A stretch of DNA of 64,000 bases. Source: Acidisoma sp. PAMC 29798 (lineage in GTDB: Bacteria > Pseudomonadota > Alphaproteobacteria > Acetobacterales > Acetobacteraceae). This document shows positions 27,569-36,188 of this stretch, in pieces. The position numbers and the translations under genes were made by a program. Within the stretch, counting starts at the first letter, position 1, and each line of letters begins with the position of its first letter. Below the pieces are notes generated by a model that was not told the DNA's origin, did not search any database, and saw only the letters and a program-made list of their open reading frames with translations. Where the stretch lies: contig NZ_CP126994.1 in NCBI RefSeq assembly GCF_030252425.1, forward strand, positions 2,971,001 to 3,035,000, given 5' to 3'.

Positions 27569-29290
27569 GTGGATCCGAGCGCCCTCCATTTCGACCCCGG
27601 CCGATTGGAGGTCCGTATCGGTCTCGCCACCGTTCCGGGGCCACGCGCCGACAACCAGGATTTCGCCCTCGCCTATCTCGGCACGCAGACCACCCGCGCT
27701 AGCCACGGCGTGGTCGCGGCGGTGGCGGACGGTGTTTCGAGCACGACGGGGGGCCGGGTTGCGGCCGAATTGGCCGTGCGCGGCTTCATCGACGGGTTTC
27801 TCGCCCAGAAGGAGACCCTGGCCGTGCCGCAGGCCGCCGCCATCGCCCTGACCGCGATTGCCGATTGGATCGAATCCCAGGGTCAGCGCGATGCGAACCT
27901 CGCCGGTATGGCGACGACCCTCACCGCCCTCGTGCTGCGCGGCCGGCGCGCCTACGGCATCCATATCGGCGATTCTCGGCTGTATCGCCTGACGCAGGGC
28001 CAGCTCACGCAGCTCACCACCGATCACCACCTGAACGCGCGCGTCTTGAGCCGCGCCGTCGGCATCGAAGGTGGCAGCCGTGCCGATTACTGCAGTGAAC
28101 CGGCGGCGGCGGGGGACCGCTTTCTGCTGACCAGTGACGGCGTGCATTCCGCCCTGTCCGCCACGCGCATCGGCGCCATCCTCAAGCGCCGCGCGGCACC
28201 GGACGAAACGGCCGAGATGCTGGTCACCTCCGCCTTGGAGGCAGGCGGGCGCGACAATGCCACCGCGATGGTGGTGGACGTCGTCGACATCCCGGCCGCC
28301 GACCGCGCCGACCTCGCCGCGGATATGGCCCGCCTGCCGATCGGGTCGCTGCCCGCGCCAGGCGAGACCGTGGATCAGTTCGACCTCGGGCCGATCCTTG
28401 CGGATGGCGAGATGAGCCGGCTGTTTCGCGCCACCGACCGCCAGAGCGGCCGGGCCGTGATCGTCAAATTCCCGAACCCGGAGCTTGCCAGCGCCCCGCA
28501 TCTGCGCGCGGCCTTCCTGCGAGAGGCCTGGATCACCACGCGGCTTCATGGGCCTTGGCTCGGCGAAGCGCCGGAGCCCGATCCTGGCCGGCAAACGCGG
28601 CTCTATGCCGTCATCGCCTTCCATGAGGGGGAAACGCTGGACCAGCGTCTGCAGCGCCGGCCGCGCGTCGGCCTGGAGGAGGGCATCGCCATTGGCGAGC
28701 GTCTGGCCAAGGCGACCGCCGTTCTGCATCGGGCGGGGATCATCCATCGCGACATCAAGCCCGGTAACGTCTTTCTGGCACCCTCGGGTGCGGCACGGCT
28801 GATCGACTTCGGTCTCGCGCGGGTGCCGGGCATCGAGGAAGAGGCGGCGGCCGGCGATCCGGGCGGCGTTCCGGGAACGCCGAGCTATATGGCGCCCGAG
28901 CTGTTCAGCGGCACGACGCGCGGTGACGCCAAGACCGATGTCTATGCTTTGGGCGTGACATTGTATCGCATGTTCAGTGGCGGGCCCTATCCGTATGGCG
29001 AGGTGCGTGCCTTCGCGCCGCCACGCGCGACCAATCCTGTGCCGCTGACGCGCCATCGCCCGGATCTGCCGGCCTGGCTCGATGCGACGATCCTGAAGGC
29101 CGCCGCGCTGAACCGCGACGAGCGTTTCGACGATGCCATCGACTTGGTGCTGGCGCTGGAAGCCGGCGAGAGCTTTCGTCCGATTCATGCGAGACCGGCG
29201 CTCTATGATCGCAATCCGCTGCTGTTCTGGAAGACGGTCAGCGCAATTCTGGCGTTTATCATTCTCTGCCTGCTGGTCTGGCAGCATTGA
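27569..29290 (+). CDS. Fused PP2C-type phosphatase and Ser/Thr protein kinase, membrane anchored
   Basis: A 573-residue signalling protein. Residues 1 to about 245 are a PP2C phosphatase: RADNQDFA, VAAVADGVSS, HIGDSRLYRL, LLTSDGVHSAL and GGRDNATAMVVD carry the metal-binding aspartates. Residues about 270-530 are a Hanks-type kinase with the invariant lysine in VIVKF, catalytic loop IIHRDIKPGNV (about 390), DFG in LIDFGLA and the APE-type GTPSYMAPE. The glycine-rich loop is degenerate (LADGEMSRLF). A single hydrophobic helix (VSAILAFIILCLLVW) ends the protein, anchoring it in the inner membrane. GTG 27569 is the likely start. It converges on the ammonium transporter. Confidence 0.9.
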   Translation: MDPSALHFDPGRLEVRIGLATVPGPRADNQDFALAYLGTQTTRASHGVVAAVADGVSSTTGGRVAAELAVRGFIDGFLAQKETLAVPQAAAIALTAIADWIESQGQRDANLAGMATTLTALVLRGRRAYGIHIGDSRLYRLTQGQLTQLTTDHHLNARVLSRAVGIEGGSRADYCSEPAAAGDRFLLTSDGVHSALSATRIGAILKRRAAPDETAEMLVTSALEAGGRDNATAMVVDVVDIPAADRADLAADMARLPIGSLPAPGETVDQFDLGPILADGEMSRLFRATDRQSGRAVIVKFPNPELASAPHLRAAFLREAWITTRLHGPWLGEAPEPDPGRQTRLYAVIAFHEGETLDQRLQRRPRVGLEEGIAIGERLAKATAVLHRAGIIHRDIKPGNVFLAPSGAARLIDFGLARVPGIEEEAAAGDPGGVPGTPSYMAPELFSGTTRGDAKTDVYALGVTLYRMFSGGPYPYGEVRAFAPPRATNPVPLTRHRPDLPAWLDATILKAAALNRDERFDDAIDLVLALEAGESFRPIHARPALYDRNPLLFWKTVSAILAFIILCLLVWQH

Positions 29291-29294
29291 AAGA

Positions 29295-29322
29295 AAGGGC
29301 GACCGAACACCGGCCGCCCCTT
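29295..29322. terminator. Imperfect hairpin between convergent genes
   Basis: Between the kinase gene and the amt gene the sequence AAGGGCGACCG then AACAC then CGGCCGCCCCTT can fold into a GC-rich stem with one bulge and one mismatch. There is no T-run of note on either side, so a bidirectional terminator is only a suggestion. Confidence 0.35.
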
Positions 29323-29346
29323 CCCTCATGCGCAAGCTCCGATCGC

Positions 29347-30702
29347 TCAGAGCGGCGTCGTTTCCTCATAGGGCAGCGGTACGCGTGAGCCTTCGCCGAA
29401 GATCGCATAGGCCTCTTCGCCGTGAATCGCGTCGTCACCGATCTGTAGCATCGCATCGGACATGCGCAGCGGCGTCACGAAGGAGATCAGCTTCAGGATG
29501 ACATAGGTGCCGATGATATTCAGCACGATGATGAACAACGCGCCTTCGATCTGCAGCAGCAACTGGTGCGGGTTACCATAGAACAGGCCGGTCACGCTGA
29601 CGCCAGGCGCATCCTTATCCGTGCCGACATATTCCAGCATCTTCGGATCCGCCAGAATGCCCGTCAGCAAACCGCCGACGACGGCCGCGACACCATGGGT
29701 ATGGAAGACGCCCAGCGTGTCATCGACCCGACGCATGATGGCGGTCTTGGCGAACATGTTCATGCTGAGCCACGGCAGCAGAGCCGCGACCACACCGATG
29801 ATGATGGCACCCCAGCCGTTGACGTAACCAGCGGCGGGCGTGATGCCGACGAGACCGGCGATCATGCCGTTAACGGCGCCGATGACCGAAGGCTTGCCGT
29901 AGGAGAAGTAGTCCAAGACCGTCCAGACCAGCAGGGCAAAGCAGGTGGCGATGTTGGTGTTGAGGACTGCGGCGCCTGCATCGGCATTGGCGAAATACGG
30001 ATCGCCGCCGTTGAAGCCGTTCCAGCCGAGCCACAGGATGCCCGCGCCGACCAGGGTGACGAGAAGGCTGTTCGGCTCGAAACTATCGCGGTCGCGCTTC
30101 AGACGCGGGCCGATGATCGCGGCCGCCACGAAGCCCGATGTCGCTGCCGACAGATGGATGACGTACCCACCGGAGAAGTCGACCACGCCCTTGACGGCCA
30201 GCCAGCCGCCCCCCCAGAGGCTGAAGGCTCCGACCGTGTAGATGAAGGTCATCCACACCGGCACGAAGATCGCCCAGGCCTTGAAGCTCATGCGGCCGAG
30301 CACGGCGCCTGCGAGAATGATCACGGTGATCGCGGCGAAGACGAACTGGAAGTAGATCATGGTCGCCATCGGGAAGCCCAGCGGGGGCATACCGCCGGCG
30401 GCTGCCGGAATCGACGCCTCGCCCGTTTCCATGGCGGCTGACAAGATCGACCGCGGCACGCCCAGGAAGGGGAACCATTGTGGCCCGAAGGCCATGCTGT
30501 AGCCCCACAGCGCCCAGACCACCATGACGGCGGCGAAGGCATACATCGCCATGAAGGCGGAGTTGATGGCCCACTTTTTCTTGACGATGCCGCCGTAGAG
30601 CACCACCAAGCCCGGAACACTCTGCAGTGCCACGAAAGTGGCGGCGGCTAATTGCCAGGCGTTATCGCCTGAATCCAGCCATTTCGGTGAAGGAACCAGC
30701 AC
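29347..30702 (-). CDS. amt: Ammonium transporter (Amt family)
   Basis: Inner-membrane ammonium channel of 451 residues with eleven predicted helices. Conserved Amt features are PGLVVLYGGIVKKK near the N-terminus, FAAITVIILAGAV, the DFSGGYVIHLSAATSGFVAA stretch (its histidine is the first pore histidine), LWLGWNGFNGG, and GVFHTHGVAAVVGGLL with the second pore histidine. There is no cleavable signal peptide. GTG 30702 has AAGGGGG seven bases upstream and is preferred over TTG 30708. Unusually no glnK gene is adjacent. A sigma-54 type promoter lies about 120 bases upstream. Confidence 0.93.
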   Translation of the reverse strand: MLVPSPKWLDSGDNAWQLAAATFVALQSVPGLVVLYGGIVKKKWAINSAFMAMYAFAAVMVVWALWGYSMAFGPQWFPFLGVPRSILSAAMETGEASIPAAAGGMPPLGFPMATMIYFQFVFAAITVIILAGAVLGRMSFKAWAIFVPVWMTFIYTVGAFSLWGGGWLAVKGVVDFSGGYVIHLSAATSGFVAAAIIGPRLKRDRDSFEPNSLLVTLVGAGILWLGWNGFNGGDPYFANADAGAAVLNTNIATCFALLVWTVLDYFSYGKPSVIGAVNGMIAGLVGITPAAGYVNGWGAIIIGVVAALLPWLSMNMFAKTAIMRRVDDTLGVFHTHGVAAVVGGLLTGILADPKMLEYVGTDKDAPGVSVTGLFYGNPHQLLLQIEGALFIIVLNIIGTYVILKLISFVTPLRMSDAMLQIGDDAIHGEEAYAIFGEGSRVPLPYEETTPL

Positions 30703-31043
30703 GTTCAAACCCCCTTATTGCCAGCGATGCAACTCCGCAGGCTCGACCTTTTTTCGACCCGCTCTCTGGTCGCCGGTCTAGCCTCCGCTGTAATCACGCA
30801 CAGGTGATAACCGGAATTAATAAAGCAATATCGATGCCAATGCAGGACAATTCCTGGGAGGAAAGTGTCGAGCGTGCTACTGCCAGTTGAGGGTTTGTGG
30901 AGCGACGCGATCAGGAATGGGTCGCAGGTACCGTGAGGGCCTTCGCCCAACAAATAAACAAACGGCTAAAACAGTATCATAGCGAAGCGAAGACCGTTGG
31001 GACTGGGCCGGCGACTGAAACCCGCGCCGTTAGCGCGCGGTAA
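30703..31043. other. Long upstream region of amt
   Basis: A 340-base gap between amt and the DUF3297 gene, both on the minus strand. It contains the -24/-12 promoter described separately and an AT-rich patch (AAATAAACAAACGGCTAAAACA near 30953-30975, shown in part: AAATAAACAAACGGC). Upstream activator sites for NtrC (GCAC-N6-7-GTGC pattern) were looked for and not found with confidence. No gene is supported. Confidence 0.5.
30822..30840 (-). promoter_or_regulatory. Sigma-54 (-24/-12) promoter for amt
   Basis: Read on the minus strand, TTGGCATCGATATTGCTTT has the diagnostic GG (30838-30837) and GC (30826-30825) dinucleotides exactly ten bases apart and the TGGCA-N6-TTGC frame of RpoN promoters. 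It would start transcription near 30813, giving a leader of about 110 bases before GTG 30702. Nitrogen-regulated control of ammonium transporters by RpoN and NtrC is well established, so the match fits the gene. Confidence 0.72.
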
Positions 31044-31295
31044 TCATCCCGCCTCGCCATCATCGCGAAAATAGGGCTCCACCGTTCCGCTCAGCTTCAT
31101 GGTCAGCGGCGCACCATGGCGATCGACCGATTTGCCGACCGAGAGGCGAACCCAGCTCTCACTGACACAATATTCCTCGACATTGGTCTTCTCCACACCC
31201 TTGAAGCGGATGCCGACGCCACGCAGCAGCGCCGCCTCATCGTAATGCGGGCTCTTGGGGTTATTGGAGAGATGGTCCGGTGGGGTATCGGTCAT
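31044..31295 (-). CDS. DUF3297 family protein
   Basis: Small cytoplasmic protein of 83 residues matching DUF3297: DHLSNNPKSPHYDEAALLRG, GIRFKGVEKTNVEEYCVSE and WVRLSVGKSVDRHGAPLTMK are the conserved blocks. Function is unknown; the family is widespread as a single gene in proteobacteria. It starts at ATG 31295 about 80 bases downstream of the SDR gene and may be co-transcribed with it. Confidence 0.88.
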   Translation of the reverse strand: MTDTPPDHLSNNPKSPHYDEAALLRGVGIRFKGVEKTNVEEYCVSESWVRLSVGKSVDRHGAPLTMKLSGTVEPYFRDDGEAG

Positions 31296-31374
31296 GATCG
31301 GTCAGGCCTTCGGCAAGATGAAAACGGTGCTGGCATAAGCGCCGGGGCCAGCAACCTCAAGCGATGGGGGCGCC

Positions 31375-32229
31375 TCACAAACCCCGTTCGGCGAGGAAGG
31401 CCGCGAAAGCCGGGGCGTAGTCGGGGTGCCAGCGGGACAGGGGCGGCCGGTTCTCGGTGATATCCATCGCAGCCCAGATAACCCGTGCATTATCAAGGTC
31501 CCGCGTCACGTCGTTATCGGGGCAAATGATATAGAAATCACCTTGCGCCAGCTTTTCGACCATGAACTCGACCACCTGTTCCGGGGTCCAGGCGGCGGGC
31601 GGCTTCTGCGCCACGCGCACGCGGGTGAGGCCGGTGAAGGTGAAGCCGGGCACCAGCAGATGCGCGGTCACGCGGCAGTCCTTGCGGGTGCGCAGTTCAT
31701 GGGCCAAGGCCTCAGTCACCACCTTCACGCCGGCCTTAGAGACATTATAGGCGGTGTCGCCGGGCGGGCAGGTAATGCCCTGCTTGGAGCCGGTGTTGAT
31801 GATGGCGCCTGGCGTTCCCTGCGCGATCATCGCCGGGCCGAAGACCTGCACGCCGTTGATGACGCCGGCGAGGTTGGTGCCCAGAATGTCCTCCCAACGG
31901 CCTGCCTCGCCGAAGATATCGCCGCCGCCTTCGCGCCCGGCATTGTTCATGAGCAACCCGACTTCGCCGAAGGCGTCATAGGCGCGGTCGCGGAGGCGGA
32001 TCACATCCTCGCGCCGGCCGACATCGGTCGGCATCGCGATCACGCCGGAGGCCGCGTTGGTCTTGGCGGCCATCGCCGTGAGGGCTTTCTCCAGCCCGGC
32101 CTCATCCGTATCCGCCAGGACCAGGCGCATGCCGAGGGAGGCGAAATGCATCGCCGCGGCAAGGCCAATTCCGCTTGCGGCACCGGTGATGACGGCCACA
32201 CGGCCCGGCGCCAATACAGTGTCGTTCAT
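31375..32229 (-). CDS. Short-chain dehydrogenase/reductase (SDR)
   Basis: Classical SDR oxidoreductase of 284 residues. The nucleotide-binding motif is TGAASGIG (about residues 15-22), the NNAG motif occurs in LLMNNAGREGG, and the catalytic serine and YxxxK are in INTGSKQG and AYNVSKAG. The long C-terminal tail after ITENRPPLS is usual for NAD(P)-dependent members of unknown specificity. ATG 32229 follows GGAGGAG by seven bases. Confidence 0.9.
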   Translation of the reverse strand: MNDTVLAPGRVAVITGAASGIGLAAAMHFASLGMRLVLADTDEAGLEKALTAMAAKTNAASGVIAMPTDVGRREDVIRLRDRAYDAFGEVGLLMNNAGREGGGDIFGEAGRWEDILGTNLAGVINGVQVFGPAMIAQGTPGAIINTGSKQGITCPPGDTAYNVSKAGVKVVTEALAHELRTRKDCRVTAHLLVPGFTFTGLTRVRVAQKPPAAWTPEQVVEFMVEKLAQGDFYIICPDNDVTRDLDNARVIWAAMDITENRPPLSRWHPDYAPAFAAFLAERGL

Positions 32230-32246
32230 CGTCTCACTCCTCCGCA

Positions 32247-32276
32247 GGTCGGTCTTGGCGGCAGTTTAGACCGACC
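32247..32276. terminator. Perfect 9-bp inverted repeat between yifB and SDR genes
   Basis: GGTCGGTCT (32247-32255) and AGACCGACC (32268-32276) form a perfect 9-bp stem around a 12-base loop, directly after the yifB stop and 18 bases before the SDR start. It has no T-run, so it may act as a weak terminator of yifB transcription or as an operator for the SDR gene. Its location decides between neither. Confidence 0.4.
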
Positions 32277-32280
32277 GTGG

Positions 32281-33816
32281 CTATCGCGCGACCCGCAGAG
32301 GCGCGCGCAGCGTGGGTTGGCCCGGCGCGCGGTGCCGATAGGCCAAAGCCTCCGCCACATCGACACGACGGATCCCCGGCGCCCGCGCTAGATCGGCAAT
32401 GGTGGCCGAGACGCGCAGCAGGCGGGTAAAACCCCGTGCCGAGAGGCCCAGCTTCTCGGCTGCCGTCTCCGCCAACAAGCGCGCATCCGCCGCCAGGGTG
32501 AAGCTGTCGATGTCGGCTTCACTATTCAGGCAGCCGGCGCCGGTCGGCGTCTTGCGCCGCATCTGCAAGGCCCGCGCCTCCGCGACACGGGCGGCCACCA
32601 CGGCACTCCCTTCCCCTAAGGGTGCGCGCGACAATTCGATGGGGGAGATGGGCGACACCTGAACGATGAGGTCGATCCGGTCGAGCAGCGGGCCGCTGAT
32701 CCGGCCCTGGTAATCTTCCGCGCAACGCGGCGCCCGGCCGCATTCGCGCGACGCATCCCCGAAATGGCCGCAGCGGCAGGGGTTCATGGCGGCAATCATC
32801 TGGAAGCGCGCCGGATAGGTGATATGGGCGGCGGCGCGGGACACGGTGGTGCGCCCCGCCTCCACCGGCTGGCGCAGCGCCTCCAACGCGGCGCGGGGGA
32901 ATTCGGGCAATTCGTCGAGGAACAGCACGCCACGATGGGCGAGACTGACCTCACCGGGCCGCGCCCGCGATCCGCCGCCCGTCAGGGCCGCCTGGGATGC
33001 CGAATGATGCGGCTCACGAAAGGCCGGCCGCTTGAACAGCCGCCCGCCTTCCAACATGCCGGCGACGCTATGCACCATGCTGACCTCCAGCGCCTCCATC
33101 GGCGTGAGGTCGGGCAGCAACCCCGGCAGGCGGGAGGCGAGCATGGATTTGCCGGCGCCGGGCGGGCCGATCATGAGCAGATGATGGGCCCCGGCCGCCG
33201 CAATCTCCAACGCCCGTCGTGCCGTCTCCATGCCTTTGACCTGGGCAAGGTCCGGGCCGGGAGGCCCCTCCACCACCCCGCCCACGGCAGGCGGGGATAG
33301 CAGTTGCGTGCCGCGAAAGTGGTTGATCAGGGACATCAGGTCGGGGGCCGCCAGAATCTCGAGCTTGCCGGCCCAGGCGGCCTCCGGCCCCTGCGCCTCC
33401 GGGCAAATCAGCCCCCATTCGCGTTGAGAGGCCGCCATGGCGGCCGGCAAAATGCCAGCGACCGAGACGATGCGGCCGTCGAGCGAAAGCTCCCCCAAGG
33501 CCGCATAACCGCCGAGTTCCTCCGGCGGCAAAATATCCATCGTGGCGAGAACGGCGAGGGCCATCGGCAGATCGAAATGGCTGCCTTCCTTGAGTTGATC
33601 GGCCGGCGCCATATTGATCAGCAGCCGCTTCGGCGGCAGGGACAGCCCCATCGCGGCGAGGGCCGCCCTCACCCGCTCCCGCGCTTCGGCCACCGCCTTG
33701 TCGGGCAGGCCGACGACGAGGAAGGCCGGCAGACCACTCGACGCCTGGGCCTGCACCTCCACGGGCACCGCCTCAATGCCGGAGAACGCGAAGCTCAAGA
33801 CCCGCACCACGCCCAT
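32281..33816 (-). CDS. YifB family Mg chelatase-like AAA+ ATPase (ComM-like)
   Basis: AAA+ helicase of 511 residues, related to ComM, which promotes branch migration during natural transformation. It has the N-terminal Lon-protease-like domain (IEAVPVEVQAQASSGLPAF, VVGLPDKAVAEARERV), Walker A in MIGPPGAGKSMLA (about residue 220), Walker B in GVLFLDELPEF, and the zinc-like cysteine cluster CRCGHFGDASRECGRAPRC. The C-terminal helix bundle GLSARGFTRLLRVSATIADL is typical. Start ATG 33816. Confidence 0.94.
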   Translation of the reverse strand: MGVVRVLSFAFSGIEAVPVEVQAQASSGLPAFLVVGLPDKAVAEARERVRAALAAMGLSLPPKRLLINMAPADQLKEGSHFDLPMALAVLATMDILPPEELGGYAALGELSLDGRIVSVAGILPAAMAASQREWGLICPEAQGPEAAWAGKLEILAAPDLMSLINHFRGTQLLSPPAVGGVVEGPPGPDLAQVKGMETARRALEIAAAGAHHLLMIGPPGAGKSMLASRLPGLLPDLTPMEALEVSMVHSVAGMLEGGRLFKRPAFREPHHSASQAALTGGGSRARPGEVSLAHRGVLFLDELPEFPRAALEALRQPVEAGRTTVSRAAAHITYPARFQMIAAMNPCRCGHFGDASRECGRAPRCAEDYQGRISGPLLDRIDLIVQVSPISPIELSRAPLGEGSAVVAARVAEARALQMRRKTPTGAGCLNSEADIDSFTLAADARLLAETAAEKLGLSARGFTRLLRVSATIADLARAPGIRRVDVAEALAYRHRAPGQPTLRAPLRVAR

Positions 33817-34018
33817 GGTTTTTCTTTCGTATCGGTATCATATCGATAAGCTGTTGGGCGCATGATTGTCCACCGGCGGGCGCAAGGCAGACAGAACCGA
33901 AGGCGAGTCGATCTGGGCGCGCGGCTGATGGGCGAAGGCTTTGCTTGTCGGCCCTGGAACAAGTCGGTAACGGGCAAGGCTGCCGCCGGACGAGCGGCGT
34001 GAAACGGGAGCAAGGGCA

Positions 34019-35053
34019 ATGGGCTATCGGGTAGCGGTCGTGGGTGCCACCGGAGCGGTGGGACGCGAGATCCTGAAAACGCTGGCCGAGCGGAACTTCC
34101 CCGTGAGCGACATCGTGGCCTTGGCCTCCGGCCGATCGACCGGCACCGAGATCTCCTTCGGGGCGGATCGCGTGCTCAAAACGCAGAACCTCGAAAAATT
34201 CGATTTCCACGGCTGGGATATCGCGCTGTTCAGCCCGGGTGCCGCCGTGTCCGCCATTCATGCGCCCCGCGCGGCTGCCGCCGGCTGCGTCGTGATCGAC
34301 AATACCAGCCATTTCCGCATGGACCCGCAGGTGCCGCTGGTGGTGCCCGAAGTGAACCCCGAGGCCCTGGCCGGATGGCGCAAGAAGGGCATCATCGCCA
34401 ACCCCAATTGCTCCACCATTCAGATGGTCGTGGCGCTGAAGCCGCTACATGACGAATTCACCGTCAAGCGTGTCTCCGTCGCGACCTATCAGTCGGTGTC
34501 CGGCGCGGGCAAGGAAGGCATGGACGAGCTGTTCAGCAATAGCCGGGCGATGTTCGTCAACGACCCGGTGACGCCGCAGCAGTTCACCAAGAACATCGCC
34601 TATAACGTCATCCCCCATATCGACAGCTTCCTGGACGACGGCTCGACCAAGGAAGAATGGAAGATGGTTGTGGAGACGAAGAAGATCCTGGACCCATCGA
34701 TCGCGGTCTTCGCCACCTGCGTGCGCGTGCCTGTGTTCATCGGCCATGCCCTGGCCGTGCATGTCGAATTCGCCAATCCGGTGACGGCCGGTGAGGCGCG
34801 GGCGACGCTGCGGGAGGCACCGGGCGTGACGGTGGTCGATGTGCGGGAAGATGGCGGGTATGCGACGCCGGCCGAGGTCGCCGGTGAGGATGATGTCTTC
34901 GTCAGCCGCATCCGCAAGGACCCGACAGTGCCGCATGGCATCGCCTTCTGGTGTGTCGGTGACAATCTGCGTAAGGGCGCGGCGCTGAACGCGGTGCAGA
35001 TCGCCGAGAGCCTGATCGCCCAGGGCCTGCTGACGGCCGCTAAAGCGGCGTAA
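34019..35053 (+). CDS. asd: Aspartate-semialdehyde dehydrogenase
   Basis: Cytoplasmic enzyme of 344 residues reducing aspartyl phosphate to aspartate semialdehyde for lysine, threonine and methionine synthesis. The NADP site is VVGATGAVGREIL, the catalytic cysteine is in NPNCSTIQM (about residue 131), and the substrate residues include YQSVSGAGKEGMDEL and the histidine in VFIGHALAVHVEF. ATG 34019 follows GGGAGCAAGGGCA. Single gene; a hairpin repeat begins at its stop codon. Confidence 0.96.
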   Translation: MGYRVAVVGATGAVGREILKTLAERNFPVSDIVALASGRSTGTEISFGADRVLKTQNLEKFDFHGWDIALFSPGAAVSAIHAPRAAAAGCVVIDNTSHFRMDPQVPLVVPEVNPEALAGWRKKGIIANPNCSTIQMVVALKPLHDEFTVKRVSVATYQSVSGAGKEGMDELFSNSRAMFVNDPVTPQQFTKNIAYNVIPHIDSFLDDGSTKEEWKMVVETKKILDPSIAVFATCVRVPVFIGHALAVHVEFANPVTAGEARATLREAPGVTVVDVREDGGYATPAEVAGEDDVFVSRIRKDPTVPHGIAFWCVGDNLRKGAALNAVQIAESLIAQGLLTAAKAA

Positions 35054-35063
35054 GTGCGAAGAC

Positions 35064-35133
35064 GCTGCGCTTTTCCGCCCTACAAGACGGGGCCGCTCGT
35101 AGGGTGAATCAGCGCGGCGCATTCCACCCTACG
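35064..35133. repeat. Dispersed hairpin repeat unit after asd
   Basis: Just after the asd stop, GCTGCGCTTTTCCGCCCTAC (35064-35083) is the exact reverse complement of 20 bases at 44048-44067. It is followed by a perfect hairpin: CGTAGGGTG (35098-35106) pairing with CACCCTACG (35125-35133), with AATCAGCGCGGCGCATTC as the loop. The core GTAGGGYGGA...GCGCAGCGCATTC recurs at three loci in this window, always directly after a gene end. These are small non-coding palindromic elements, perhaps acting as terminators or mRNA ends. Confidence 0.7.
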
Positions 35134-35174
35134 GAGCAGGCGGCAGACCCCGAATTGTTGATGCTGCACCTGCG

Positions 35175-35203
35175 TTGACCACCTGATGTCACAAGATTAC
35201 AGA
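35175..35203 (+). promoter_or_regulatory. Possible sigma-70 promoter for sdhCDAB
   Basis: TTGACC (35175-35180) and TACAGA (35198-35203) lie 17 bases apart in the gap between the asd hairpins and sdhC. The -10 box matches consensus weakly, so this is a suggestion. It would give a leader of about 70 bases. Confidence 0.3.
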
Positions 35204-35278
35204 GACTTCAGGGCGGCTCCAGCTACTAACCCTCCGGCGCGCGATGCAATCACCCGACACTCTGAGTGGAATTCGCTA

Positions 35279-35713
35279 ATGGCAGATGTTCGCGATGCCT
35301 TGATCATCGGCAAGCGGAGCGACGGCACGCTCGTCAGCCGGCCGCTGTCCCCCCATCTTCAGGTCTATAAGCCGCAGATCAGCTCCATCAGTTCGATCAT
35401 GAACCGGATGACGGGCATCGCCCTGTCGGTTGGTTTGCTGCTGATGGTCTGGTGGCTTGTGGCCGCGGCGACATCGCCGCAGGCCTTCTCACACGCCCAG
35501 GGCTTTATCGGGTCGCCCATCGGGCTAATTCTGATGTTCGGCTGGACGCTCGCCCTTTGGTACCATTTCTGTAATGGCATCCGCCATCTGTTCTGGGACG
35601 CGGGCTATGGCTACGCGATCGAGACCTCGCACAGAACTGCGTTGCTGGTCGTGATTGGCACGGTGGCCCTCACCATCCTGAGCTGGGCCGTCGGCCTGGC
35701 CACCTGGCTCTGA
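35279..35713 (+). CDS. sdhC: Succinate dehydrogenase cytochrome b556 subunit
   Basis: Membrane subunit of 144 residues with three helices that binds heme b and quinone in complex II. The signature RPLSPHLQVY (residues 21-30) and YHFCNGIRHLFWD are present; H96 is the likely heme ligand by alignment with E. coli H84. The start ATG 35279 gives normal family length; the longer frame upstream reads through the promoter region. First gene of sdhCDAB. Confidence 0.95.
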   Translation: MADVRDALIIGKRSDGTLVSRPLSPHLQVYKPQISSISSIMNRMTGIALSVGLLLMVWWLVAAATSPQAFSHAQGFIGSPIGLILMFGWTLALWYHFCNGIRHLFWDAGYGYAIETSHRTALLVVIGTVALTILSWAVGLATWL

Positions 35714-35724
35714 GGGCCTCCATC

Positions 35725-36126
35725 ATGGCACATAACGACAAGCTTTCTGTCACCGTGCGGCGGTCCGAATTGGGCCGCGCCAAGGGCCTGGGTGCCGCAA
35801 GAAGCGGCGTGCATCATTGGTGGATGGAACGCGTGACGTCGGTCGCGCTGATCCCGCTGACGCTGTGGTTCGTCTTCTCGGTGCTGTCCATGGCGGGCCA
35901 TCCGCAGCCGAGCGTTGCCCATTGGATGTCCCATCCCCTGGTGGCCGTCTTGCTGATCGCCCTGATCGTGACCTCGTTCCAGCATACCGCCCTCGGCCTT
36001 CAGGTGGTGATCGACGATTACGTCCATCAGGAAGGCCAGCGGATGATCGCGCTGCTGGTCATGAAGGCCGTGGTCGTGCTGCTGGCCCTGGCCGCCCTTC
36101 TTTCCGTTCTGAAACTCGCCATCTGA
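35725..36126 (+). CDS. sdhD: Succinate dehydrogenase hydrophobic membrane anchor
   Basis: Membrane anchor of 133 residues with three hydrophobic helices. LGAARSGVHHWWMERVTSVALIPL (read as LGAARSGVHHWWMER and VTSVALIPL) and the HTALGLQVVIDDYVH segment with its conserved histidine and DDYVH are typical of alphaproteobacterial SdhD. It completes the quinone site with SdhC and SdhB. Eleven bases after sdhC and about 60 before sdhA. Confidence 0.94.
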   Translation: MAHNDKLSVTVRRSELGRAKGLGAARSGVHHWWMERVTSVALIPLTLWFVFSVLSMAGHPQPSVAHWMSHPLVAVLLIALIVTSFQHTALGLQVVIDDYVHQEGQRMIALLVMKAVVVLLALAALLSVLKLAI

Positions 36127-36188
36127 GCATGAAGCGATCCGGCGGCGGGCCCTTCGGCCGCGCCCGCGCGATCTGAAACGAGGCTACG

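Noticed and set aside
27473-29335. 620-codon minus-strand frame
   Set aside because: Antisense to the phosphatase-kinase fusion, which has full sets of catalytic motifs on the plus strand.
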